NCBI GenBank assembly: GCA_021324795.1
Contig: JAJPIK010000076.1
Span: 1-42,462, forward strand
Direction of reading: 5' to 3'
DNA from: Chloroflexota bacterium
Lineage (GTDB): Bacteria; Chloroflexota; UBA6077; FW602-bin22; CADDYW01
DNA length: 42,462 nucleotides
Part shown: piece after piece, positions 17,963-25,916 of the stretch
Layout of the letters: the number at the start of each line of letters is the position of its first letter
How positions within the stretch are numbered: position 1 is the first letter of the stretch
Program-made: the position numbers and the translations under genes
The notes under the pieces: generated by a model
The model's input: the letters and a program-made list of their open reading frames with translations, nothing else
Told to the model about the DNA's origin: nothing
The model's database searches: none

Positions 17963-20122
17963 TCAGCAATCGAACCGCAGCAACCCGGCTGGCGCCACCA
18001 TGCCCTCGTCGCCCGGAGTAACGACGACTTCCGAGACAAAGTTCTCCTCCGCGGCCCGCAAGGCACGTTCGGGCCACCGCTTCGCGCGCGGTCGTAGCGT
18101 ACTTCCGGGGTTGTACCGCCTGGCGGTGGAAAGTCCGACGACAAGGTGCCGCGCTGAGCGCGCCGGTTCAACACGGTAGCGGAGAGGCTTCTCGATCGGG
18201 CCGTGCGAAAAAACCACTGCGCGGGCGTCGGCCGCATCCCCGATCAAGGCACCGACACAGTTTTCACCGACGATCCGCTGGATTGGCGCCTCCTGACCAC
18301 GATCAGTCAGCGCAAGGACAACCACGAACGTCGCCCGGTGCGGTACCGCGAAATTCTGAATCACCCCGATTTGGTCGAGAATCGGAGTGCCGTCTGACGC
18401 CGAATAGCGCGCCAGGACCTTGCCAAAGACCTCGGGCAGGAGTACCTGAAGGTTAACTCTCGCGCTCCCGTCGAGGGTCCGGAGCGAGATGCCATTTCCT
18501 GTCCATACCGCTTCTACCTCGACGGGATCAACATGAATCTGCCAAACGTAGTGGCGCGCCATACCACTCGCAAAGCCGTCAGCTTCGAGGAGATCGCCCA
18601 TGACGACGAAGTCTGGTTTCAGGAACAGGAGATGGCGCACGTGGCGGCGGATGCCGAACTCGGCTGGATAGCAGGCGGTCGCGTCACCCTGGACGTAGTC
18701 CAGGTCCTTGGCCAGTTCGACCGATCGAATCTCGGCCAGCCGATCCGGTCCCCAGACCTGTCCGCTGCCATTCACCGCCACGACGTTCTGGAAGCGGCTC
18801 GCGTGCTTGCCATAGCCCGGTGGCACGATGAAGAAGTGGCTACCAGTGTAAAGCGTGAAGCTGGTAGCCTGGGCGTGGACGTGGCTCAGCCCGCGGGCGA
18901 TCCGGGTGTCCCCTTCGACCGCCCGGCGGTGCGCTTCGTGGCCCCCAACCGGTCCACAGGAGAACGTCACCACCGTGCAACGTTCATCCCAGCCGCTTCG
19001 TGCAATGACCACTCCCTGATTCGCGAAGTAGTGCGCGGTCGGGAGACCATCCGGCGCCACCGGTTCGACCGACGGATCATACCAGAGAAAATTCCAGGCC
19101 AGGCAGTGCATGACCGATGAGGGGTACAGCCGGTTCAGCGTCCAGTCGTAGGGCGAACGGAAGACGCCGCGATGCGATGTTCCGTAATCGAACGCTTCAT
19201 CACGCGCCGCGAGCCACTGCATGTAGCCATTCCCGTACTCCGCGGCGAGTTTGCGGAGAACGTGCGATGACGCGCTCCCGAGGATGTTGTAGCGGCCACT
19301 CCGAAACGAGTCGTTCAGATTGACATAGGTGTCGTCAGGGAGCCAGCAGTAGAGTCGATAGCGCCAGGTGTTCTTCATCCAGAGATGATTGTAGAGCGAC
19401 CCGCCACCAGCTCGTCGATAGGCGTCGGCGAAGAGCAGCACCAGCACCAGGCCGTAGACCCAGTCGGCCGCGCCCTCGTGCCAGGCCCCGTCATCTCCCA
19501 GGAGGTCCAGAGCGTGGCCGATTTCCTCGGCAGCCCGCGCTGCCCAGTGCTCGGCGTCCGGCACCTCGTCGCGGATCGCCAGGGCCCCGATCCCATAGCC
19601 GGCTGTCGGAATCCAAAAGTCGTGGTGAAGGTGCGCGCCGTACCACCAGGCACGCCCCGGTGTCAGTGAGCACTCGTAGGCATCGCGGACGAGCCGGGAA
19701 ATCTGATCCCGAATCATCACCTTCTCGTCCGGAGTGAGCACATCTGACAGCCAGTCATAGCCATGGGCAAGCGCCGCAATGTTCGGCCCGACCGAGTACT
19801 GGCTGCCGCCGCCGGTCGGATACTCGCAGAACGCGTGGAGCCAGCGCCGGGCGGCCTCGGCGTACCGAGGCTCGCCCGTGAGCAGATAGGTCAACATCAA
19901 GTTCGAGAGATGAGAGAAGGCTTCTTCGAAGTAAACCTCGGAACTCTCGTGGAGGAATTCATCGCTCACGCCGCGCAACGGCTGGCGGTGGAGATTCTGG
20001 TCAGTCCAAGCCCGGAGCGCATCGAAGTACGTTCGATGTGATGTGGTCGCTCGCTGACGCAGGGCGGCGAGCTCCGCCTGACTGAAATAGAGCCGCGGGC
20101 GATCCACCTGGGACTGGCTCAA
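17963..20122 (-). CDS. Heparinase II/III-like polysaccharide lyase
   Basis: This 719-residue protein has an N-terminal alpha-toroid (about 1-370; LRAWTDQNLHRQPL, YDWLSDVLTPDEK, WWYGAHLHHDFWIPTAGYG). A C-terminal beta-sandwich follows (FANQGVVIARSGWDERCTVVTFSCGP, then GLSHVHAQATSFTLYTGSHFFIVPPGYG), as in PL12/15/17/21-type lyases. NHxH-like and His/Tyr clusters supply candidate catalytic residues (H174-H176, Y236). The TTG start follows GAGGAGGG. I see no signal peptide, so it probably acts in the cytoplasm on imported oligosaccharides by beta-elimination at a uronic acid, like known exo-acting oligoalginate lyases. It belongs with the importer at 20268-23777 and with NagB; a glycosaminoglycan-type substrate is a guess. 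Confidence 0.82.
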   Translation of the reverse strand: MSQSQVDRPRLYFSQAELAALRQRATTSHRTYFDALRAWTDQNLHRQPLRGVSDEFLHESSEVYFEEAFSHLSNLMLTYLLTGEPRYAEAARRWLHAFCEYPTGGGSQYSVGPNIAALAHGYDWLSDVLTPDEKVMIRDQISRLVRDAYECSLTPGRAWWYGAHLHHDFWIPTAGYGIGALAIRDEVPDAEHWAARAAEEIGHALDLLGDDGAWHEGAADWVYGLVLVLLFADAYRRAGGGSLYNHLWMKNTWRYRLYCWLPDDTYVNLNDSFRSGRYNILGSASSHVLRKLAAEYGNGYMQWLAARDEAFDYGTSHRGVFRSPYDWTLNRLYPSSVMHCLAWNFLWYDPSVEPVAPDGLPTAHYFANQGVVIARSGWDERCTVVTFSCGPVGGHEAHRRAVEGDTRIARGLSHVHAQATSFTLYTGSHFFIVPPGYGKHASRFQNVVAVNGSGQVWGPDRLAEIRSVELAKDLDYVQGDATACYPAEFGIRRHVRHLLFLKPDFVVMGDLLEADGFASGMARHYVWQIHVDPVEVEAVWTGNGISLRTLDGSARVNLQVLLPEVFGKVLARYSASDGTPILDQIGVIQNFAVPHRATFVVVLALTDRGQEAPIQRIVGENCVGALIGDAADARAVVFSHGPIEKPLRYRVEPARSARHLVVGLSTARRYNPGSTLRPRAKRWPERALRAAEENFVSEVVVTPGDEGMVAPAGLLRFDC

Positions 20123-20267
20123 TTATCCCTCCTCGCTAGCAGAGGATGAATTACAGCGCGATTAGCATATCGAACATGTTCCCAGCAAACTGGCGTTGTC
20201 TGACCTCCAATTGCACGTGTCATTGCCCCTCGGAGCTGGACCAAGAAGCTACCGTTCGATGATGAGA

Positions 20268-21182
20268 TCAGCCCTTGAGGCCGGTTGTCGCGATTCCCTT
20301 GACGAAATGTTCCTGGGCGAAGAAGTAGAGGACGATGTTCGGGATGCAGTACATGACCGAAGCGGCCATCAGCAGCTCCCATTTCTGGATGTTATAGCCA
20401 ACGAATGATGCGATGCCCAGCGCAAGAGTGTACATCGATTGGTTCGAAAGGTAGATGAGTGGCCCAAGGAAATCGTTGTAGGTCCAGATGAAACTAAGCA
20501 ACACAGTGGTGGCCAGGGCCGGTTTGGACAAAGGCAGAATCATTTGGCAGAAAATCCGCAACTCGTTACACCCATCGATTGTTGCCGCCTCGGAGATCTC
20601 ACTCGGTATCGTGAGAAAGAACTGGCGCAAAAGGAAGATGAAAAACGCACTCCCGAAGAATCGCGGGACAACCAGCGGCAGGTACGTCCCTACCCAGCCG
20701 AGTGCGTGAAAAAGAATATACACAGGTATCATGGTCACGGCGAACGGCAACATGATGGTGCCCAGAACCAGCACGAAGAGCACATCGCGGCCCGGCCAGC
20801 GCAGTCGCGCGAAGGCATAGGCCGGCATCGCCGAAGAGATGACCACTCCGACCACCGAGGGCACGGTTACGGTAAGGGTGTTCACCAACTCGCGCGCAAA
20901 GGACATCTCCTCGAAGGCTTGCGGATAGTTGCGCCAACTGACCGGGTGGGGCAGCAGGGTGGGGGGAAACACAAAGATCTCGGTAGCGCTTTTGAAGGAA
21001 CTGGAGAGCAGCCAGAAGAACGGGAAGGCGAAGTATAAGCCCACGACAAATAAGATGGTGTGGGACAAGGTTGGGTGTGCCTTCTGCATCAGCCGTCGGA
21101 CGATGGTTCCACCCGCCACTCGAACGTCCCCGACGTCGGCTTTCGCCTCTCCTTCTTTCCCAAGCTGCTGATCCGTGGCCAT
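20268..21182 (-). CDS. Sugar ABC transporter permease 2B (MalG type)
   Basis: Second membrane subunit of the importer in the nine-gene operon, 304 residues. A hydrophilic 35-residue head precedes six helices. SSFKSATEIFVFPPTLLP marks the CUT1 permease-B class, and the EAA loop reads ISEAATIDGCNELRIFCQMILPLSKP (Cys in place of the usual Gly or Ala after DG). It ends HFVKGIATTGLKG. ATG 21182 follows a G-run. Thirteen bases separate it from permease 2A. The 145 bases before the lyase hold no clear structure. Confidence 0.91.
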   Translation of the reverse strand: MATDQQLGKEGEAKADVGDVRVAGGTIVRRLMQKAHPTLSHTILFVVGLYFAFPFFWLLSSSFKSATEIFVFPPTLLPHPVSWRNYPQAFEEMSFARELVNTLTVTVPSVVGVVISSAMPAYAFARLRWPGRDVLFVLVLGTIMLPFAVTMIPVYILFHALGWVGTYLPLVVPRFFGSAFFIFLLRQFFLTIPSEISEAATIDGCNELRIFCQMILPLSKPALATTVLLSFIWTYNDFLGPLIYLSNQSMYTLALGIASFVGYNIQKWELLMAASVMYCIPNIVLYFFAQEHFVKGIATTGLKG

Positions 21183-21194
21183 GCCGCCCCCCCT

Positions 21195-22145
21195 TTACCG
21201 ATCCGATACTTCGTAATAGACCCACCGGGCCGATCCGTACAGGCTCAACAGCGTGGCCATCATCACAATCAGGAAGAGTAGCCAGGCCATCGCGCTGGCA
21301 TAGCCCATCTTCAGGAACTGGAACGCGTTCTGATAGAGATACACGCTGTAGAACAGCAAGGAGTTCTCGACACCCCCAAGCTGGCCCCCGCCCGTGTTCG
21401 AGGCAACGTAAGCCTGGGTGAAGTACTGGAAGTAGTAGATCACCGCGACAATGGTGTTAAAGGCAATCACCGGCGAAGTGAACGGCACGGTGATCTTCAT
21501 CAGCCGTGCCCATGCGTCCGCCCCGTCGATCATTGCCGCCTCGTAGAGCTCGTGCGGCACGCCCTGCAATCCCGCGAGATAGATGGCGGTGATCGTGCCC
21601 ACTTGCCAGGTCCCCAGCAAGATCAACGTCGGCTTCGACCAATCTGGACCGTTCAACCAGAGAGGAGGGGTCAAGCCTAGCGACGAGATGACGGAGTTCA
21701 CCGGACCAAGCTGGGGGTTGAAGATCCAGGCCCAGATAATAGTCACCGGCACCTCCGGCATGATCGCCGGTAAGAAATACACGGTACGATAGAGCGGAGT
21801 GCCACGGACCCTCATATTGAGGAGAAGCGCCGTCAGATACGCAAAGACCTGCGTGACCGGAATCCCGACGGCCACCATGTAGAACGTATTCCCGAGGGCT
21901 TGGAATAGGTGATCATCGTTCGTCAGGAGATTGCCGTAATTGGCAAGACCAACCCATTCTGGCGCCTTAATCACACTGAAGTCGGTGAAACTGTAGTAAA
22001 GAGACGCGATCATCGGGCCTACGGTGAAGACTAGGAATCCGATGACCCACGGAGACACGAAGAACAGCGCCCAGAGAAGTTGCCTCCGAACCTGGCCGGT
22101 GAGACGGAGTATCCCAACTCTTCGCTCCGTCGGCGCTACCACCAT
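21195..22145 (-). CDS. Sugar ABC transporter permease 2A (MalF type)
   Basis: First membrane subunit, 316 residues. ATG 22145 has GGAAGGAGAGAG directly upstream; the frame is open further, but that extension lacks a ribosome site and crosses the intercistronic hairpin region. Six helices are visible, with LFFVSPWVIGFLVFTVGPMIASLYYSF as helix 1 and an EAA loop LYEAAMIDGADAWARLMKITVPFTSP. It ends SARWVYYEVSDR. It pairs with permease 2B and the binding protein at 22296. Confidence 0.91.
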   Translation of the reverse strand: MVVAPTERRVGILRLTGQVRRQLLWALFFVSPWVIGFLVFTVGPMIASLYYSFTDFSVIKAPEWVGLANYGNLLTNDDHLFQALGNTFYMVAVGIPVTQVFAYLTALLLNMRVRGTPLYRTVYFLPAIMPEVPVTIIWAWIFNPQLGPVNSVISSLGLTPPLWLNGPDWSKPTLILLGTWQVGTITAIYLAGLQGVPHELYEAAMIDGADAWARLMKITVPFTSPVIAFNTIVAVIYYFQYFTQAYVASNTGGGQLGGVENSLLFYSVYLYQNAFQFLKMGYASAMAWLLFLIVMMATLLSLYGSARWVYYEVSDR

Positions 22146-22250
22146 AAGCTCTCTCCTTCCGAACGTCGGACGGTGCTCGGTCTGACGCACATCGGGGCCC
22201 TGGATCGCATGCGGGAAGTTATCGTATCCACGGCAGAATAATGATAGTCC

Positions 22251-22278
22251 GGCGCGGACCGGCAAAACGGTCCGCGCC
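22251..22278 (-). promoter_or_regulatory. Intercistronic hairpin after binding protein 2
   Basis: A perfect 11-bp stem (GGCGCGGACCG / CGGTCCGCGCC) around a 6-base loop lies 17 bases after the binding-protein stop and before the permease. It mirrors the hairpin at 12440-12469 in the first importer operon. It has no U-run, so stabilisation of the 5' message is the likely role. Confidence 0.75.
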
Positions 22279-22295
22279 GCCACCTCGCGCGATTG

Positions 22296-23777
22296 TCAGC
22301 CGCGGAGTGCCTTGTCTAGCTGGGGTTGCACGAGATCGATGATCTTCTGCACCCCCTCCTTGACCGTCACCTTTCCACCGATCATTAGATCGACCTGATT
22401 TTTCCACTCCTGGGCATATTGGGCGTTTACGGGAATTGGTGGCGGGAAGAAGTGCATCTTCCCCTTCGCCGCGTAGTCCCAGCACTTCCTCAGGAGCGGG
22501 TCGGCCTTGCTGGCGCCGGGAGACTCCATGGCCGGAAGCAGATGCGGCGTGTTGGCTAGCAAAATGGAGGTCTCAAGTACGGTGTCAACGTCCATCTCGT
22601 TAAACTTAAGAACCTCCCACGCAGCGTCCCTTTCCTTAGCTCCCTTCGGGATGAAGGTGGGGTTGAAGCCAATCGTCCCAAACCCTTTCGCTTCCGGGTG
22701 GTTTGCCGCGTACGGGAACCACGCCTGATCGTACTGCACCGAGGGGGCATAGCGATTCCGGTAGGCGACCATCGCGTCCCAGAAGGTTGTCAGAGCAACC
22801 TGGCCGGCCAGGAACGGGTTCTGTGCTGACTGGTACTGCCCGTAGCCGCCCAACAGCCGCCGCAGGTTGTCGACGCCGTAGACCTTGTAATAGTCGACCA
22901 GCCACTGGAGTCCGGCGATAACCCCCGGATGGTCGGGCGTAATTTTCTGCTTGTCCGCGTCGTAGAATTCACCCCCGAAGGCAAAAGCATACACCTGCGG
23001 ACTGGAGAAGGCCGACGGGTGAAAGCCGACCGCCTGAAGCTGGTTTCCTTTACGCACGTCGAACAGCGCCGCGACCTTCTGGAGTTCCTCCAAGGTCTGC
23101 GGTGGCTTGGTCGGGTCGAGACCCTTGTCCTGGAACATCTTGGTGTTGAAGAAGAGGTCGGAGGTGACGTAAAGCTGATCCGGGAGCGCCCACTGTCTCC
23201 CGTCGGGTACACTGCGGCAGGCTGCCGTGGTTGCCGGCTCGAGCCGCGTAATGTCGAAGTCCTTTGAGGCCTTGATGTAGTCATCGAGGACCGTGATACC
23301 GCCTTTGTAGTAGATGCCAGAGGCCCCGGCGTAATCCCACGTTTGGACGAGTTCGGGCGGATTCCCGGCGGCGATTGCCGCCTCGACCTTGCTCAACCCC
23401 GTCCCGGCGATGTCTCCCGAGAACTCGATCTTCACGTTCGGATGTTTCGCCATGTAGGCCTTGGGACTGGTCTCGAAGGCCAACAGGTCGTCGCCTCGCG
23501 AAGCCATCCACCAGCTCAGATTGATGATCCGGTTGGCAGCCGCCGGGCTCGCGTGTGCAGCGGGAGTTGGCTCAGACGTCGTGGCAGGCGTCGGCTGAGC
23601 GGCAGACGCAGCCGTCGACGTGGCCCCGGAGGCGGGCGTCGGCTGCGCCGGCGCGGCATTCGATGGAGCGGGGGTCGCCGGGGAGGTAGCCTGGCCACAC
23701 GCCGCGACGAACAGTCCGATGCCTACCGCAAGCATTCCTTGCAGCATTGACCGTCGAGTGAAGTTGTACGCATGCAT
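22296..23777 (-). CDS. Sugar ABC transporter substrate-binding lipoprotein 2
   Basis: This 493-residue protein starts MHAYNFTRRSMLQGMLAVGIGLFVAACGQ: a Tat signal with the twin Arg and a lipobox whose Cys27 would be lipidated. A Pro/Thr/Ala/Ser-rich linker runs to about residue 80. The binding domain follows with FSGDIAGTGLSKVEAAIAAGNPPELVQTWDYAG, DQLYVTSDLFFNTKMFQDKGLDP and AFAFGGEFYD, a family-1 solute-binding fold. It sits outside the membrane and delivers the operon's sugar to permeases 2A and 2B. Export already folded via Tat is shared with binding protein 3. Confidence 0.92.
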   Translation of the reverse strand: MHAYNFTRRSMLQGMLAVGIGLFVAACGQATSPATPAPSNAAPAQPTPASGATSTAASAAQPTPATTSEPTPAAHASPAAANRIINLSWWMASRGDDLLAFETSPKAYMAKHPNVKIEFSGDIAGTGLSKVEAAIAAGNPPELVQTWDYAGASGIYYKGGITVLDDYIKASKDFDITRLEPATTAACRSVPDGRQWALPDQLYVTSDLFFNTKMFQDKGLDPTKPPQTLEELQKVAALFDVRKGNQLQAVGFHPSAFSSPQVYAFAFGGEFYDADKQKITPDHPGVIAGLQWLVDYYKVYGVDNLRRLLGGYGQYQSAQNPFLAGQVALTTFWDAMVAYRNRYAPSVQYDQAWFPYAANHPEAKGFGTIGFNPTFIPKGAKERDAAWEVLKFNEMDVDTVLETSILLANTPHLLPAMESPGASKADPLLRKCWDYAAKGKMHFFPPPIPVNAQYAQEWKNQVDLMIGGKVTVKEGVQKIIDLVQPQLDKALRG

Positions 23778-23821
23778 GACTGATTTACCCCCTGTCCGTT
23801 AATTACAACTTTGGATCGCAG

Positions 23822-24871
23822 CTAAATTGGACAAAGTTCGCGACACTTCTCGAGAACCGCGATCTGTCGACGAATGCTCTCCGGCGTGATCGCGAGCGGC
23901 GCTCCTCGCCGGAGGGTGGCGTAGAGGCCGTGGTACAACCGTTGGTTGTTGGTTCGGTGCCCCTCCTTTGACACATCACAGGTTTCTTCGACCCACGGTA
24001 ATTCCTCACGGTTATAACTCCGATCCGGCGTGGGCTCGCGGGAAACCTGCCGAGCTGGCAAAATTCTGGGATCGATCGACTTCCAGCGCAGGTGGGTGTG
24101 GGACCCCGTCAACCCGCCCTGGGTGCCCATGACGAGCCAGATGTCCTGTGGGTAAGCGCACGCGTTCGTGAATTCGAGATCGATCAGGGGAGCTCCAGGT
24201 GCTCGGAGGATGACCTTGACATGGTCTTCGGCGTCACCGAAGCTCAGCGGCGTCCGTTCCATCTGACAGAACACCTCCGGCTCCACGTTCCCAAGCAGGA
24301 CCAGCGCCTGGTCGATCACGTGCGATCCATCGTTGTTCAAGCTGCCGCCGCCGAATTCCTTGAGGGTCTGCCAGTCCCAGCGGCGCCGGAACCAGTGCCA
24401 GGCGATACGGACAAGGACAATGCGGCCGAGCCTACCAGACTCGATGACTTCCCGAACCTTCAGGAAATCGGGAGCATAACGCTGGTCCTGACTCCCGGTC
24501 AACAGGCAGCCAGTCTCCCGTGCGGCCGCGAGCATCCGATCTGCGTCACGGAGATTCGTTGCAAACGGTTTCTCAACGATCACACTCTTGCCCGCACGCA
24601 TGGCTTCGATCGCTAGCTGGGCATGGAGGTGACTCGGGGTAGCGACGACGACAAGATCGACGTCGTCATCCGCGAACATTGCCCCAAAATCAGTGTATGC
24701 CCGGCAGCCGAGGCGAGCCTGCGCTTCGGCCTGTCGGTTCGGATCCGGGTCGCACACCGCGACGATTCGATACTCGTCGGGAATGGCCTCGAGGGTATTG
24801 ACGTGAAGTCCCCAACCGGATCGCCCCAATCCGGCGATCCCGACTCGAACGACGTCGCTCTTCCCGGTCAC
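23822..24871 (-). CDS. Gfo/Idh/MocA-family oxidoreductase B
   Basis: NAD(P)-binding sugar dehydrogenase of about 349 residues. GTG 24871 follows GGGAGGA at good spacing; an ATG at 24895 overlaps the upstream stop (ATGA) but has no ribosome site, so both starts are possible. Motifs: VRVGIAGLGRSGWGLHVN, VVVATPSHLHAQLAIEAMRAGKSVIVEKPFATN (catalytic Lys) and FGGGSLNNDGSHVIDQALVLLG. It is only distantly similar to oxidoreductase A, so the operon has two different dehydrogenases, perhaps an oxidation and a later reduction. It lies directly upstream of the binding protein (44-base gap). Confidence 0.87.
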   Translation of the reverse strand: MTGKSDVVRVGIAGLGRSGWGLHVNTLEAIPDEYRIVAVCDPDPNRQAEAQARLGCRAYTDFGAMFADDDVDLVVVATPSHLHAQLAIEAMRAGKSVIVEKPFATNLRDADRMLAAARETGCLLTGSQDQRYAPDFLKVREVIESGRLGRIVLVRIAWHWFRRRWDWQTLKEFGGGSLNNDGSHVIDQALVLLGNVEPEVFCQMERTPLSFGDAEDHVKVILRAPGAPLIDLEFTNACAYPQDIWLVMGTQGGLTGSHTHLRWKSIDPRILPARQVSREPTPDRSYNREELPWVEETCDVSKEGHRTNNQRLYHGLYATLRRGAPLAITPESIRRQIAVLEKCRELCPI

Positions 24872-24891
24872 GTCTCCGTCCTCCCTTACAA

Positions 24892-25641
24892 TCATGACAG
24901 TCCAAGTAATCGGGCCATGGTTCCACCCATGATTAAGTCATACTCCTCCTTGGTCAACCGTGGCGTCCGAAAGGGAGTAGGCAAGCGAAGCGTATCGATC
25001 TTCGCCTTTTCGACCAGCGGACTGAACTCATGGCCATCAGTGGCAAAGGTGACCTTATCGATCCCAGCCCAGCCAAACGCCTTCCCGAAGTCATAGTAGT
25101 TGTGCACCGCGCAGGTATCGAGGTAAACGTTTCTTCGGTTTCGCGCGAGCTCGCAGTAGCGCCGCATTTCGTGCCACTGTCCGTAGCAGCCCATGTGTGG
25201 CAGAATCCAAATGATCTCGGGAAAATCGTGGGTCAGAGTATCGATCGCGGGATAATCGACCAGATGGATCTTGACTAGCCGGATCCCGAGACGCGCAGCG
25301 AGCTCCACGATCGCTCGCGTGGTGGCCACAATGTCTGGACCGCCATGTTTGAGCTCGCCCTGATGGAGCTTCAGGCCGATCCAGCCGAACTCCTGGGTGA
25401 TCCGCTTCAACTCGCTCTGCCAATCGTCGATGGGGCGTACGTGTCCGAACGGAATGAAGCGGTCCGGATATTTCTCGCACGCCGTGCGGGTGAGATCGTT
25501 GGACTCGCGTGAGGGCATCCAGGTGGCCAAGACCACGCCCTTGTCGATTCCCGCGGCGTCGTAATGTTCGATCACCTCCTCCACCAGCCCGTTCCAGTAT
25601 TCGCCGACCACCTCGAGGTGCATCATGCCGTCGATAATCAT
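24892..25641 (-). CDS. Amidohydrolase-2 family metal-dependent hydrolase
   Basis: First gene of the minus-strand operon, 249 residues; ATG 25641 follows GGGAGATG. MIIDGMMHLEVVGEYW resembles the first metal-binding strand, although the usual HxH pair is reduced to a single His. GWIGLKLHQGE, WILPHMGCYGQW and VTFATDGHEFSP (Asp) are later ligands of the TIM barrel. Members hydrolyse or decarboxylate sugar lactones and related acids. In this context a lactone made by oxidoreductase B or A is plausible, which is inference. The missing first HxH weakens any catalytic claim. Confidence 0.8.
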   Translation of the reverse strand: MIIDGMMHLEVVGEYWNGLVEEVIEHYDAAGIDKGVVLATWMPSRESNDLTRTACEKYPDRFIPFGHVRPIDDWQSELKRITQEFGWIGLKLHQGELKHGGPDIVATTRAIVELAARLGIRLVKIHLVDYPAIDTLTHDFPEIIWILPHMGCYGQWHEMRRYCELARNRRNVYLDTCAVHNYYDFGKAFGWAGIDKVTFATDGHEFSPLVEKAKIDTLRLPTPFRTPRLTKEEYDLIMGGTMARLLGLS

Positions 25642-25757
25642 GCGACATCTCCCGGTGTCAGATGGGCCAGAAGTACTTCGATCCAGACTCGGTCACCTTC
25701 CATTATGCCCACCGCTGCCCTCGCGGTCCTGCCAGGATTCCCTGGAATTTCCCAGCT
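25642..25757 (-). promoter_or_regulatory. Divergent upstream region of the nine-gene operon
   Basis: The leader of the minus-strand operon must lie here or slightly above. I find no convincing -35/-10 pair on this strand. Two small inverted repeats, CCAGGATTCCCTGG and GGAATTTCC (about 25731-25752), are operator candidates only. Confidence 0.35.
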
Positions 25758-25785
25758 TTGTCCCAACCGGTATGTTTGGTACAAT
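25758..25785 (+). promoter_or_regulatory. Promoter before regulator RR2
   Basis: TTGTCC (25758-25763), a 16-base spacer and TACAAT (25780-25785). The boxes overlap an imperfect inverted repeat, TTGTCCCAA / TTGGTACAA, which could be an operator controlling both directions. Confidence 0.5.
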
Positions 25786-25916
25786 TACTCCCGACATCTG
25801 CCCGAAGCCACAGCGCAGGTGTCGGAATTGATGGCTAGCGGAGCGCCACTGCGGCGCGGCAGGTGGCCTGGAAGGTTTTAGCCGGTTCGCCGCAGGCGTG
25901 TGAGGTAGCGAGATCG

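Noticed and set aside
25758..25784. Inverted repeat TTGTCCCAA/TTGGTACAA as a proven operator
   Set aside because: It overlaps a plausible -35/-10 pair, so the symmetry may only reflect promoter boxes; kept as a note in the promoter entry.
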